A DNA stretch of 64,000 bases, from contig JAEANN010000030.1 of NCBI GenBank assembly GCA_016841965.1, positions 1-64,000 on the forward strand, read 5' to 3'. This document shows, piece by piece, positions 7,602 through 17,752 of this stretch. Each line of letters opens with the position of its first letter. The first letter of the stretch is position 1. The notes below the pieces were generated by a model. The model saw only the letters and a program-made list of their open reading frames with translations, did no database searches and was not told the DNA's origin. Position numbers and translations under genes: made by a program. This DNA is from Candidatus Roseilinea mizusawaensis (GTDB taxonomy: Bacteria; Chloroflexota; Anaerolineae; J036; Brachytrichaceae).

Positions 7602-8930
7602 ATGGCAACTTATAACATTTTGGACTTTGGTGCAACGGGCGATGGTCGGACGAACGATGCGGCGGCTATCCAGAGCGCCATCGACACATGCGCGTCGGCC
7701 GGCGGCGGGCAGGTCTTGATTCCGGCCGGCCGGCGCTTCCTATCCGGCACGATCATGCTCAAGTCCAACGTCGATCTTCATCTTGAGCGTGGAACCACAC
7801 TGGCTGCCAGTGCTCATCCTGATGACTACACCTTCCGGCTGCGCGTGGGCGCGCTCTCCGGCGGCACGGTCAATCCCGATGATCCCGGCTTCGGCATGCT
7901 GATCGCGGCCGATCGCGCGTCGAACATCTCCATCACCGGCGGTGGCGTGATCGACGGCGGCGGGCAGTTGTACATCGAAGAAGTCGGCGACTACATTCAC
8001 CGCATGAAGCACTGGCGGCCCTTCACCGTCTTTCTGCTCGGTTGCGCCAACGTGACGTTGCGCGACGTGACCCTGCGCGACGGCGCGTTGTGGACGGTGC
8101 GTCTGTCCGGCTGCAACGATGTCTTGATCGACGGCATCCACATCGACAACGATCTCAAGCTGCCCAACAACGACGGCATTGATCTCGACCGCTGCCAGAA
8201 TGTGCGCATTGCCGGGTGCCACATTGTGTCGGGCGACGACTGCATCTCGCTGAAGGTCTGCGATGAGACGGCAGCCTGGGGCGAGGGGTGCGAGAACGTC
8301 GTGGTGACCGGCTGCACGCTCGAGTCCACCTCGGCGGCGCTCATCGTCGGCGCGGAGTGTCGCAAGCCGATGCGCAATATCATCTTCGACTCGTGCGTCA
8401 TCCGCTCCAGTCATCGCGGCCTGGCGATTCACCTGAGCGAGCAGAGCGATGTCGAGAATGTGCTGTTCTCGAACATGATCGTCGAGACGCGTATCTTCCA
8501 TGACAAGTGGTGGGGGCGCGGCGAACCGATCTACATCACGGCTATCCCGTGGACAGAGCAACACAAGATCGGCCGCGTGCGGCATGTGCGTTTCTCGAAT
8601 GTGTTGGCGCGCAGCGAGAACGGCGCATTCATCTATGGTTGGGAACCGGGGCTGATCGAGGATATTACCCTCGACCACGTGCGACTGGAGATCGACAAGT
8701 GGTCGAAGTGGCCGGGGGGCCGGCAGGACATTCGTCCCTGCCCCGGCGAGGGGTTGATCAAGCAGGACACGCACGGCATCTTTGTGCGCAATGCGCGCAA
8801 CGTCACGCTGCGCAACTGCGAAGTGGTGTGGGGCGCCAACCGGCCGGCGTACTTCCGCCACGCCCTCGAGACCAACAATGTCGATAACCTGATGGTGGAA
8901 AACTTCCGGGGCGGCTCAGCCCATCCATAA
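7602..8930 (+). CDS. Glycoside hydrolase family 28 (polygalacturonase-like)
   Basis: The 442-residue protein is a right-handed beta helix of GH28 type. The N-terminal FGATGDGRTNDAAAIQSAID is the pectate-lyase-superfamily signature. The catalytic region shows NNDGID (189-194) and SGDDC (210-214), the paired Asp residues expected in GH28, and SHRG (260-263) in place of the usual HG motif. GH28 enzymes hydrolyse galacturonan or rhamnogalacturonan. No signal peptide is present, so it should act on short oligomers inside the cell, together with the esterase just upstream. Confidence 0.9.
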   Translation: MATYNILDFGATGDGRTNDAAAIQSAIDTCASAGGGQVLIPAGRRFLSGTIMLKSNVDLHLERGTTLAASAHPDDYTFRLRVGALSGGTVNPDDPGFGMLIAADRASNISITGGGVIDGGGQLYIEEVGDYIHRMKHWRPFTVFLLGCANVTLRDVTLRDGALWTVRLSGCNDVLIDGIHIDNDLKLPNNDGIDLDRCQNVRIAGCHIVSGDDCISLKVCDETAAWGEGCENVVVTGCTLESTSAALIVGAECRKPMRNIIFDSCVIRSSHRGLAIHLSEQSDVENVLFSNMIVETRIFHDKWWGRGEPIYITAIPWTEQHKIGRVRHVRFSNVLARSENGAFIYGWEPGLIEDITLDHVRLEIDKWSKWPGGRQDIRPCPGEGLIKQDTHGIFVRNARNVTLRNCEVVWGANRPAYFRHALETNNVDNLMVENFRGGSAHP

Positions 8931-8960
8931 CCCGTCGCGCCCGGCAACTGAAACAAAGCT

Positions 8961-9113
8961 ATGAGCGTATTGTTTATCGGTGGAACGGGCTTGATCAGCA
9001 CGGCCTTTTCCGAGTGGGGGCTTCAGCGCGGCATCGAGTTGATCGATGCCGGCGCCAATGCGTTGTGGGATCGCATCATTCAGTTCTATCAGCGCGCCTG
9101 GCCCGCCATGTGA
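8961..9113 (+). pseudogene. Stub of an NAD-dependent epimerase/dehydratase (large internal deletion)
   Basis: A 50-codon frame begins MSVLFIGGTGLIST, the Rossmann-fold start (GGTGxI) of NAD-dependent epimerases. After about 24 residues it jumps to a helical tail (ANALWDRIIQFYQRAW) that resembles the C-terminal end of such proteins. The middle of roughly 250 residues is missing, including the substrate site. It reads as an in-frame deletion remnant and could not fold as an enzyme. A short functional peptide cannot be excluded, though no clear ribosome site is seen. Confidence 0.55.
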
Positions 9114-9155
9114 GCGGCGCCGGCGCGCAACACTCTATTTGCACCGAGGAATTTC

Positions 9156-10262
9156 ATGCAGCAGAAAACCAAAATCGGCATCGTGGGATGCGGCAACATC
9201 AGTGGCACATACCTGAAAGTTGCCAGGACGTTTGACATTCTGGAAGTGGCGGCGTGCGCCGACGTGATCCCAGAGCTGGCGCAGGCCAAGGCCGCCGAAC
9301 ATGGCGTGCCCAAAGCGTGCTCGCCAGATGAGTTGCTGGCCGACCCGCAGATCGAGATTGTGGTGAATCTCACGCCGCCGGCGGCGCACGCCGGCATTGC
9401 CATGCAGGCGCTGCAAGCCGGCAAGTCGATCTACAACGAGAAGCCGCTCGCCATCGAGCGCGAAGACGCCCGGCGCATGCTTCGGCTTGCCGACGATAAA
9501 GGCCTGCGCGTCGGCTGTGCGCCCGACACGTTCATGGGCGCCGGCCTGCAAACCTGCCGCAAGCTGATCGACGAAGGCGCAATCGGCCGGCCCATCGCCG
9601 CCACCGCCTTCATGCTGGGGCGCGGGCCAGAGCCATGGCATCCGAACCCAGAGTTCTTCTACCAGCGCGGCGGCGGGCCGATGTTCGATATGGGGCCGTA
9701 TTATCTGACTGCGCTGGTGACCCTGCTGGGGCCGGTCAAGCGCGTCACCGGTGCGACCCAGATGTCATTCCCAGAGCGCGTGATTGGCAGCGGCCCCAAG
9801 AAGGGCAACAAGATCGCCGTCGAGATCCCAACCCACATCGTAGGCGTGCTCGAATTTGCTGTCGGCGCAGTGGGCACACTTGTCACCAGCTTCGATGTGT
9901 GGGCGCATCAGTTGCCGCGCATCGAAATCTACGGCACAGACGGCACGCTGAGCGTGCCCGATCCGAACACCTTCGGCGGGCCGGTGAAGCTGTGGCGGCC
10001 GGAGAACAAAGAATGGCAGGAGATGCCGCTCTTGCCGTTGCGCGCCGAAAACAGCCGCAGTCTGGGTGTGGCCGATATGGCCTACGCGCTGCGGTCGGGC
10101 CGGCCGCATCGCGCCAGCGGCGCGTTGGCCTACCATGTGCTCGACCTGATGCACGCCATTCACGATGCGGCGCGTGAAGGCGTGCATATCAGCATGGCCA
10201 GCGCCTGCGAACGTCCTGCCCCGATGCCGCTTGGCCTCCCACCCGGCCAACTGGACGAATGA
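9156..10262 (+). CDS. Gfo/Idh/MocA-family oxidoreductase
   Basis: The 368-residue protein has the N-terminal Rossmann motif [12 protein letters not shown] (residues 8-19), the family hallmark EKPLA near residue 95, and a C-terminal beta-sheet domain with [12 protein letters not shown] (about 172-183) at the substrate site. Members oxidise or reduce sugars and inositols with NAD(P). It follows the GH28 gene and an epimerase stub, which suggests uronate or related sugar metabolism, but the substrate is unproven. A GAGGAA site precedes ATG 9156. Confidence 0.88.
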   Translation: MQQKTKIGIVGCGNISGTYLKVARTFDILEVAACADVIPELAQAKAAEHGVPKACSPDELLADPQIEIVVNLTPPAAHAGIAMQALQAGKSIYNEKPLAIEREDARRMLRLADDKGLRVGCAPDTFMGAGLQTCRKLIDEGAIGRPIAATAFMLGRGPEPWHPNPEFFYQRGGGPMFDMGPYYLTALVTLLGPVKRVTGATQMSFPERVIGSGPKKGNKIAVEIPTHIVGVLEFAVGAVGTLVTSFDVWAHQLPRIEIYGTDGTLSVPDPNTFGGPVKLWRPENKEWQEMPLLPLRAENSRSLGVADMAYALRSGRPHRASGALAYHVLDLMHAIHDAAREGVHISMASACERPAPMPLGLPPGQLDE

Positions 10263-10362
10263 CGATGCACCATTGCGCCGGCACTCCGCTCTCGCGCCGC
10301 GATGCGGCGCGGCCAGTAAGCGCCACACAGGCAATCAGTTTATTGTTTTCAAATCCGTCGGG

Positions 10363-10397
10363 TAGCTAGACTACTGACCACTGACCACTGACTACTC
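10363..10397. repeat. Heptanucleotide repeat tract (5 units)
   Basis: TAGCTAG, ACTACTG, ACCACTG, ACCACTG and ACTACTC have an exact 7-bp period. The tract ends eight bases before the hisD start codon. Confidence 0.7.
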
Positions 10398-10405
10398 TGC
10401 TCGCC

Positions 10406-11743
10406 ATGCTGAAAATCTACGAAGTGGATCAGGCGCTGGCCTCGATCCTGAAGCGCAAACCAATTGACGAATTCCCCGTGTCGCCGGCCATGCGTCGGCG
10501 CACACAGGAAACCTTTGGCGAAGACATCTCGCCCGATGAAGCGGTGCGGCGCATTCTGAGCGATGTGCGCGCGCGGGGCGACGATGCGCTGATTGAATGG
10601 ACCCGCAAGCTGGACGGCGTCGCATTGACTGTTGAGACCCTGGAAGTGCCGGATGAAGACATCGCCGCTGCCTATGACATCGTGGACAGCGAAGTGGTGG
10701 CGGCGCTGGAGCGCGCCGCCGAGCGCATTCGCGCTTTTCATGCCCGCCATCCCTTTCAATCCTGGATGGAAAACGACCTGGGCGGTTTGCTGGGCCAGAT
10801 CATCCGGCCGCTCGACCGCGTTGGCGTCTACAGCCCCGGCGGCACGGCGCCGCTTGCTTCCACCTTGCTCATGACGGCCATCCCTGCGCGCGCCGTTGGC
10901 GTGAACGAGGTGGTGGTGTGCTCGCCGGCCGACCGCCGCACCGGCAAGGTCGCCCCGATTACCCTGGTCGCCGCCGACATCGCCGAGGTGGACGCGGTGT
11001 ATGCCGTGGGCGGGGCGCAGGCTATAGGCGCGCTGGCCTATGGCACTGAAACAATTGTCCGTGTGGACAAGATCGCCGGACCCGGCAACACATTTGTTGT
11101 GCTGGCCAAGAAGCAGGTGTTTGGCGTTGTGGGCATAGATGCCTTGCCCGGCCCCACCGAAACCGTCGTCGTGGCAGACGACAGCGCCAACCCGGCCTGG
11201 GTAGCCGCCGATATGCTGGCGCAGTCCGAACATACCGGCGGCACGGCTATCCTCATCACGCCCTCGCTTGCGTTGGCCCATGCGGTCGATCGTCACTTGC
11301 AGGCGCAGGTCTCACAGCTCGCCACCGCCGCCGAAATCTATGAGTCGTTCCAGTCGCGCAGCGGCGCGGTGATTGCCGAAGACCTGACCGAGGCGGTGGC
11401 GCTGGCCGATGAGTTTGCGCCCGAACATCTGTGCCTGTCGCTGCGCGACCCCTGGGCCTGGGTGGGCAAGATTCACAACGCCGGCGGCATCTTTGTCGGC
11501 GAGCAGTCCTATGAGGTGCTGGGCGACTATGTGGCCGGCCCCAGCCACACCATGCCTACCGGCGGCACGGCGCGCTTCACCTCGCCGTGCAATGTGCTGG
11601 ACTTCGTGCGCGTGACCAACGTCATCGCCCTCGACGAGGCTACCGCGCGGCAGATTGCGCCTGCCGCCATCAAACTGGCCGAAGCAGAAGGATTGCCGGC
11701 CCACGCAGCAGCGGCGCGCATTCGTCTGGCAGACCAGGTGTGA
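10406..11743 (+). CDS. hisD: Histidinol dehydrogenase
   Basis: The 445-residue enzyme carries out the last two steps of histidine synthesis, oxidising L-histidinol to L-histidine with NAD and a zinc ion. It shows YSPGG and PLASTLLM near 130-140, KIAGPGN (about 225), AQSEHTGG with the zinc ligands Gln/His (about 273-280), EFAPEHL with the catalytic Glu/His (about 340), and GDYVAGPSHTMPTGG (about 373). Length is as usual. It is not next to other his genes in the window. The upstream gap of 143 bp holds a heptad repeat and no obvious ribosome site. Confidence 0.96.
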   Translation: MLKIYEVDQALASILKRKPIDEFPVSPAMRRRTQETFGEDISPDEAVRRILSDVRARGDDALIEWTRKLDGVALTVETLEVPDEDIAAAYDIVDSEVVAALERAAERIRAFHARHPFQSWMENDLGGLLGQIIRPLDRVGVYSPGGTAPLASTLLMTAIPARAVGVNEVVVCSPADRRTGKVAPITLVAADIAEVDAVYAVGGAQAIGALAYGTETIVRVDKIAGPGNTFVVLAKKQVFGVVGIDALPGPTETVVVADDSANPAWVAADMLAQSEHTGGTAILITPSLALAHAVDRHLQAQVSQLATAAEIYESFQSRSGAVIAEDLTEAVALADEFAPEHLCLSLRDPWAWVGKIHNAGGIFVGEQSYEVLGDYVAGPSHTMPTGGTARFTSPCNVLDFVRVTNVIALDEATARQIAPAAIKLAEAEGLPAHAAAARIRLADQV

Positions 11744-11790
11744 TGGAGCCGGCCATTGTATGAACTCATCGACCGACGGAGGAGGATGTC

Positions 11791-12786
11791 ATGTCTGATG
11801 TAACTCACAAGCCGAGAGCCGGGCTGGCAGTTGTCGCAGTGGGCGGCAATTCGCTCATCACCGATGACAGGCATCGCACCGTACCCGATCAATACAACGC
11901 CGCGGTTGAAACCAGCCGGCACATCGTGGACATGATCGAAATGGGGTGGCAGGTGGTGCTGACGCATGGCAACGGCCCGCAGGTGGGCTTTATCCTGCGG
12001 CGCAGCGAGCTGGCCCGCCATGAGCTGCACGAAGTGCCGTTGGATGTGTGCGGCGCAGACACACAGGGCGCTATCGGCTACATGTTTCAAAAGGCGCTGC
12101 GCAACGAGATCAGCCGGCGCGTGCGCAGCGGCGCCTGGCCGCACCCGGCCATTGCGCCGGTGACCGTAGTGACACAGACGCTGGTCGATGCCAACGATCC
12201 GGCTTTCGCCCATCCGAGCAAGCCGATCGGCTCGTTCATGGATGAGCCAACCGCGCGGCTGCGCGCCGAGCAGGAAGGCTGGCAGGTGGTCGAGGATGCC
12301 GGCCGGGGCTGGCGGCGGGTAGTGCCATCACCCCGGCCGATTACCATCGTCGAGTTAGATGCCATCAAGGCGCTGGTGCGTGAGGATTTCCTGGTCATCT
12401 GTTCTGGCGGCGGCGGGGTGCCTGTCAAACAAGAACCGGATGGTGCGCTGATCGGTCTGGAGGCCGTGATTGATAAAGACCTGGCCGGCGCGCTGCTGGC
12501 AGTTTCATTGCAGGCTGATTTGTTTCTGATCTCGACGGCGGTTGAGAAGGTGGCCATTCACTTTCGCAAACCCGAGCAACGTTGGCTTGACCGGCTGACT
12601 GTTGCCGAGGCCGAGCGCTATCTCGACGAAGGGCACTTTCACGCCGGCAGCATGGGGCCGAAGATCCAGGCCGTGTTGAACTTCCTGCGCGCCCGGCCCG
12701 ACGCGCGCGCACTCATCACCGATCCGCCCAACATCACGCGCGCCCTGCGCGGCGAGACCGGCACCTGGATTGCCGCGGCCCCGTGA
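11791..12786 (+). CDS. arcC: Carbamate kinase
   Basis: The 331-residue protein belongs to the amino-acid kinase family and matches carbamate kinase (VAVGGNSLI near 15-23, LTHGNGPQVG near 57-66, SGGGGVPV near 209). It makes ATP and carbamate from carbamoyl phosphate and ADP, normally in arginine, agmatine or purine fermentation. A GGAGGAGG site precedes the ATG. No arginine deiminase or ornithine carbamoyltransferase lies beside it, so the source of carbamoyl phosphate is not evident here. Confidence 0.93.
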   Translation: MSDVTHKPRAGLAVVAVGGNSLITDDRHRTVPDQYNAAVETSRHIVDMIEMGWQVVLTHGNGPQVGFILRRSELARHELHEVPLDVCGADTQGAIGYMFQKALRNEISRRVRSGAWPHPAIAPVTVVTQTLVDANDPAFAHPSKPIGSFMDEPTARLRAEQEGWQVVEDAGRGWRRVVPSPRPITIVELDAIKALVREDFLVICSGGGGVPVKQEPDGALIGLEAVIDKDLAGALLAVSLQADLFLISTAVEKVAIHFRKPEQRWLDRLTVAEAERYLDEGHFHAGSMGPKIQAVLNFLRARPDARALITDPPNITRALRGETGTWIAAAP

Positions 12787-12842
12787 TCCGACAAACGCCT
12801 GCGCGCATTCCATGCGATGATTGCTGTCTGAGGTAAGACGCG

Positions 12843-13199
12843 ATGATTCAGACCGCGAGTCTGTTCGCCCACTCAGCCACCACAACGCCCGGCCATGATG
12901 CGGCGGTGCGTTGGGTGGTGATCGCCGTGGTGGGCTGGGCCGAGGCCGAGGTGATCCGCAGCAAGCTCGATGCGGCCGGCATCCCGTGCATCCTGCAACG
13001 CGAGGCAGCCGGCGTTGCGTTCGGGATCACGATTGGCGCGTTGGGCGAGGTGCGTGTGCTGGTGCCAGAACCACTGGCCGAGCAGGCCATTGCGTTGCTG
13101 AACGACACTGCCGATCCGCAAGGGCCGGACGATGAAGACATTGGGGAATGGGACGATTACGATGTCGAAGGCGGGCGCAAAGCGACGCCCGGCAACTGA
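12843..13199 (+). CDS. DUF2007-type small protein
   Basis: The 118-residue protein contains the compact DUF2007 fold at residues 22-85 (VGWAEAEVIRSKLDAAGIPC and VRVLVPEPLAEQAIALL). In other proteins this module has been called putative signal-transducing; no biochemical role is established. The C-terminus is acidic (DDEDIGEWDDYD). It overlaps the next gene by 38 bp in another frame, so the two are likely co-expressed. Confidence 0.7.
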   Translation: MIQTASLFAHSATTTPGHDAAVRWVVIAVVGWAEAEVIRSKLDAAGIPCILQREAAGVAFGITIGALGEVRVLVPEPLAEQAIALLNDTADPQGPDDEDIGEWDDYDVEGGRKATPGN

Positions 13200-14064
13200 A
13201 CCGCGCTTGAGCTTCGAGTGCGTGTTGCGCTATCGGCGCGACACGTTTCGCCTCGCACCTGGCCGGCGCGTGACCTCGCTCGACCAGGCCGTGCAGTTCG
13301 TGAATGAGCGCGGCTTTGTCTACTTCTGGCCGATCAAGGAAGTCGTTTTGCCCAGCTTGTGGGTCGCGGTGGCCGGCGATCGGCCCGTAGCCGACGCGCA
13401 CGACGACCCCGGACACGTGACCTGGGGCTGGAAGGATGCTATGTTGGGCCGGCGCGTGTGGTATTACGCCAAAGTGCTGCGCCGCAAATCAACCCTCATC
13501 TCGCTTCAGGCTGCGCCGTATTTCTATGCCCTGTCCGAAAACTACGGTTCTCCGCGCGAGGACTATTTGCTGAACTATGAGCAGGGATTGCTCAGTCCCG
13601 AAGCTAAAGCAATCTACGAGGTGTTGTTGCGCGAAGGCCCGACCGACACCGTGGGTCTGCGCCGCGCCACCGGCATGACCAGCGAGAAGAGCGCCTACCG
13701 CTTCGAGCGCGCGCTGCTGCAACTGGAAGCCGATTTTAAGGTTCTGCCGGTCGGTGTGACGCAATCGGGCGCCTGGCGTTACGCCTTTCTATATGATCTG
13801 GTCGCCGATCATTTCCCGGATTTGCCGCAGCAGGCGCAGTCCATCCGCGCTTCGGACGCGCGGCGGCGCCTGCTGGCGCTGTATGTGCGCTCTGTTGGCG
13901 CAGTCCCAGAGGCCGACGTGAGTCGGCTGTTTGGGTGGTCGCGCCGACATATCGAGATGGCTGCTGCGCAACTTGCGGAGGAAGGAGTGATCCGACGCGG
14001 CGCGCTCGTTGTGGGCAAGCCCGGCGACTGGCTGGTCTTGAGCGAGTTGCTTACTCGATCTTGA
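13162..14064 (+). CDS. Winged-helix protein of the AlkZ-related type
   Basis: The 300-residue protein is rich in Tyr/Trp and resembles proteins annotated as AlkZ-related or winged-helix DNA-binding (WPIKEVVLPSLWVAVAG, HVTWGWKD, RRVWYYAKVLRRK, YALSENYG). Residues about 150-175 and 235-275 look like winged-helix units (VGLRRATGMTS; VSRLFGWSRRHIEMAAAQLAEEG). AlkZ/YcaQ glycosylases unhook DNA crosslinks, but the QxQ catalytic motif is not evident, so activity is doubtful. The start at 13162 avoids a longer overlap with the DUF2007 gene; ATG 13132 is possible. Its 3' end overlaps greA by 14 bp, tail to tail. Confidence 0.6.
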   Translation: MSKAGAKRRPATEPRLSFECVLRYRRDTFRLAPGRRVTSLDQAVQFVNERGFVYFWPIKEVVLPSLWVAVAGDRPVADAHDDPGHVTWGWKDAMLGRRVWYYAKVLRRKSTLISLQAAPYFYALSENYGSPREDYLLNYEQGLLSPEAKAIYEVLLREGPTDTVGLRRATGMTSEKSAYRFERALLQLEADFKVLPVGVTQSGAWRYAFLYDLVADHFPDLPQQAQSIRASDARRRLLALYVRSVGAVPEADVSRLFGWSRRHIEMAAAQLAEEGVIRRGALVVGKPGDWLVLSELLTRS

Positions 14065-14536
14065 CGATCTTGAAAACTGTTTCGCCGCCGGGCGCTGCGA
14101 CGCGCACAACCTCGCCAACTCTTTTGCCGATCAGCGCCCTGCCCAGGGGCGACTCATTGGAAATCTTGCCCTGTGCTGGGTTGGCTTCGGCCCGGCCTAC
14201 AAGTTGGAACACCTCGTGATCGTCAAACCCCTGTTCAACAACGGTCACTTTGACGCCCATTTGAACTCGGCTGACATTCTGGCTCGATTCATCGAGAATC
14301 ACGCTGTCCCGCAACAGGCGCTCCAGCTCCAGGATGCGGCCTTCCAAAAAACCCTGTTCCTCTTTGGCCGCGTGGTAATCGGCGTTCTCGGAAAGATCGC
14401 CTTGTTGGATGGCATGTCTCAGCCGCGCGGCCAGATCAGGTCGTTTGACGTTCTTCAGATACTCCAGTTCCTCGCGCAACTCGCGCGCGCCTTCAGCGGT
14501 GAGATAGTGTGTGTTTGGTCCAACTTGCGAATCCAT
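14051..14536 (-). CDS. greA: Transcription elongation factor GreA
   Basis: The 161-residue protein has the N-terminal coiled coil with the family signature GDLSENADYHAAKEEQGFLE, whose acidic tip enters the RNA polymerase secondary channel, and the C-terminal FKBP-like domain (ISNESPLGRALIGKRVGE). It rescues backtracked polymerase by stimulating transcript cleavage. ATG 14536 (MDSQVGPNTHYLT) matches the usual start better than ATG 14566. It is convergent with the winged-helix gene and diverges from the SDR gene. Confidence 0.95.
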   Translation of the reverse strand: MDSQVGPNTHYLTAEGARELREELEYLKNVKRPDLAARLRHAIQQGDLSENADYHAAKEEQGFLEGRILELERLLRDSVILDESSQNVSRVQMGVKVTVVEQGFDDHEVFQLVGRAEANPAQGKISNESPLGRALIGKRVGEVVRVAAPGGETVFKIVKIE

Positions 14537-14654
14537 GCCGGCGATTCTAACCCAAAGGCTAGGCAATTCTTGGCCGGGGCGTATTTCAAAAAGCAGGCCC
14601 CAGGCGTTGATGCGTTTCTACAGGCTACAATCATCGCGGAGGTTATCGCATTCG

Positions 14655-15386
14655 ATGGAAGTCAACAACGCAGTTGTTCTCATCACCGGCGCGGCGCAGC
14701 GGGTCGGTCGCGCTGTGGCGCTGGAATTGGCGCGGCGCGGCGCGCAGATCGCCTTCAGCTACTACGCTGAAGACGAGCCTTGGCAGGAAGCGCTGGGCAG
14801 CCTGGAGTCGCTGGGTGTGCGCGCGCTGGCCTGCCGTGCAGACGTCACCCGTCTAGCCGAAGCGCGCGCGCTGGTCGATGCGGCCATGCGCACATTTGGC
14901 CGCATCGACGTGCTGATCAACAACGCTTCGATCTGGCTGAAGCAGCCGGCGCTGGAGATCAGTGAGGCCGAGTGGGACGCCGAGATGAACGTGAACGCCA
15001 AAGGCCCATTTCTGATGGCGCAGGCTGTCGCGCCGCACATGCTGGCGCAGGGCAACGGCCTAATCGTCAATATCACCGATCTGTCGGCCTTTCAGACCTG
15101 GCCCGGCTACGCCCATCATTCGGCGGCCAAGGCTGCACTGGTGGCGCTCACAAAGGTGCTGGCGCTGGAGTGGGCGCCGGCCGTGCGCGTGAACGCCATT
15201 GCACCGGGCACCGTGCTGTTGCCCGATGACGCCACCGAGCAGAAGCGGCAGTGGGCAGTGGATAAGTCTGCCCTCAAACGCATCGGCGCTCCTCTCGACG
15301 TGGCGCGCACCGTGATCTACCTGATCGAAGAAGACTTCGCCACCGGCAGCGTTTACTTCGTCGATGGCGGACGCTCCCTCGTGTAA
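14655..15386 (+). CDS. Short-chain dehydrogenase/reductase, pteridine-reductase-like
   Basis: The 243-residue protein has the SDR nucleotide motif TGAAQRVG (11-18), NNAS (89-92) and a C-terminal VDGG. Its GAAQRVG motif and NITDLSAF segment resemble PTR1/FolM-type pteridine reductases. At the catalytic YxxxK site the Lys is present (Lys159) but the residue four positions before it is His155, not Tyr; the nearest Tyr is 152. Activity is therefore uncertain. A GGAGG site lies 15 bp before ATG 14655, with a TACAAT box further upstream. Confidence 0.8.
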   Translation: MEVNNAVVLITGAAQRVGRAVALELARRGAQIAFSYYAEDEPWQEALGSLESLGVRALACRADVTRLAEARALVDAAMRTFGRIDVLINNASIWLKQPALEISEAEWDAEMNVNAKGPFLMAQAVAPHMLAQGNGLIVNITDLSAFQTWPGYAHHSAAKAALVALTKVLALEWAPAVRVNAIAPGTVLLPDDATEQKRQWAVDKSALKRIGAPLDVARTVIYLIEEDFATGSVYFVDGGRSLV

Positions 15387-15416
15387 TGCGGACTACAATG
15401 CGTCCACGGGATATAA

Positions 15417-16763
<1,347 letters not shown>

Positions 16764-16786
16764 CCTGTGCCGTATTCTGTGCTGCC

Positions 16787-17719
16787 ATGAAGATTTTCTG
16801 GCTCGGTTGGGAGGATCACTACACCCCGGCTCGTGTGCGCGCTGCCGCTCAACAGCTTGGCCTCGAGGTCGCCATCGCGCAAGTCGCCGACCTGCGCTTT
16901 GTCGCCGATGAGGCAACGGGGCGCGCCGGCGTCATGCTGGGTGAACTAGATGTCGTGTATAGCTTCGACGCGCTGGTTGCGCGCACGTTTTATCCGCACA
17001 TCTCGGAGGCGCTCACCGTTGTCAGTCTCTTTCATCAGGCCGGCAAGTTGGTCATCGACGCAAGCTTGACCGACGAAGGCGTGACGCTGAGCAAGATGCA
17101 CGACTACCTTATGCTGGCCCAGGCCGGCTTGGCCGTGCCGCGCACCTGGCAGACGGCCGACCTTTCGGCTGTCGAGACATTGGCCGGCGAGCTGGGTTAT
17201 CCGCTTGTGCTCAAGGGGGTGCACGGTTCGTTTGGGGCGCATGTGTATCGCATCGATAGCATCGACCAGTTGCGCAATGTATGGGCGCGCTATCAACCCG
17301 GCGAATTGATGGCGCAGGAATATCTGCCGGCTGCGGGCGACTTTCGCGTGATCTGCGTCGGTTATCGTGCCTTGCCGGCCCTGGTGGAGCGCGCGCCAAA
17401 GCCGGGCGATTTTCGCACCAATGCCCGCCAGGGTGGGCAGGCGTTTGCGCGCCCCCTTGCGGCCTATCCTGACCTTGCGCGGCTGGCAGAACAGGCCGCC
17501 CGCGTGTTGCGCCGCGAGTTTGCCGCTGTTGACCTGCGCTATCGCGGCGCCCAGCCGGTGGTGTTGGAAGTGAACCGCCGGCCTATCTTCGAGAACTTTG
17601 AGCGCGTCACAGGGTTGGATGTCGCCGCCGCGTATCTGGACTATGTGCGTCAGCGTTGTGAACAGTTCAGGCCTGTCGTGCATAGCGCGCTTCAGACTGC
17701 GCCCCAGCCGGCAGCCTGA
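16787..17719 (+). CDS. ATP-grasp ligase, RimK/LysX-like
   Basis: The 310-residue protein has an N-terminal pre-ATP-grasp domain and an ATP-grasp fold: SKMHDYLMLAQAGLAVPRTW (about 104-123), PLVLKGVHGSFGAHV (about 140-154, the glycine-rich lid after the ATP-binding Lys), AQEYLPAAGDFRVICVG (about 178-194) and LEVNRRPIFENFE near 262. RimK-type enzymes add amino acids such as glutamate to proteins or peptides. The glycine loop and metal-binding Glu/Asn are present. It lies 33 bp before an enolase-superfamily gene, which might epimerise or process the product; this is inference. Confidence 0.8.
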   Translation: MKIFWLGWEDHYTPARVRAAAQQLGLEVAIAQVADLRFVADEATGRAGVMLGELDVVYSFDALVARTFYPHISEALTVVSLFHQAGKLVIDASLTDEGVTLSKMHDYLMLAQAGLAVPRTWQTADLSAVETLAGELGYPLVLKGVHGSFGAHVYRIDSIDQLRNVWARYQPGELMAQEYLPAAGDFRVICVGYRALPALVERAPKPGDFRTNARQGGQAFARPLAAYPDLARLAEQAARVLRREFAAVDLRYRGAQPVVLEVNRRPIFENFERVTGLDVAAAYLDYVRQRCEQFRPVVHSALQTAPQPAA

Positions 17720-17752
17720 ATCGACCCTGGATTGCGCCACTTGCTTGCTTAT

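Noticed and set aside
10349-11296. Long minus-strand open frame opposite hisD
   Set aside because: It is the antisense shadow of a high-GC gene; hisD on the other strand has full motifs and the shadow shows no domain.
17211-17399. Short minus-strand frame inside the ATP-grasp gene
   Set aside because: Shadow frame with Arg/Pro/His-rich translation.
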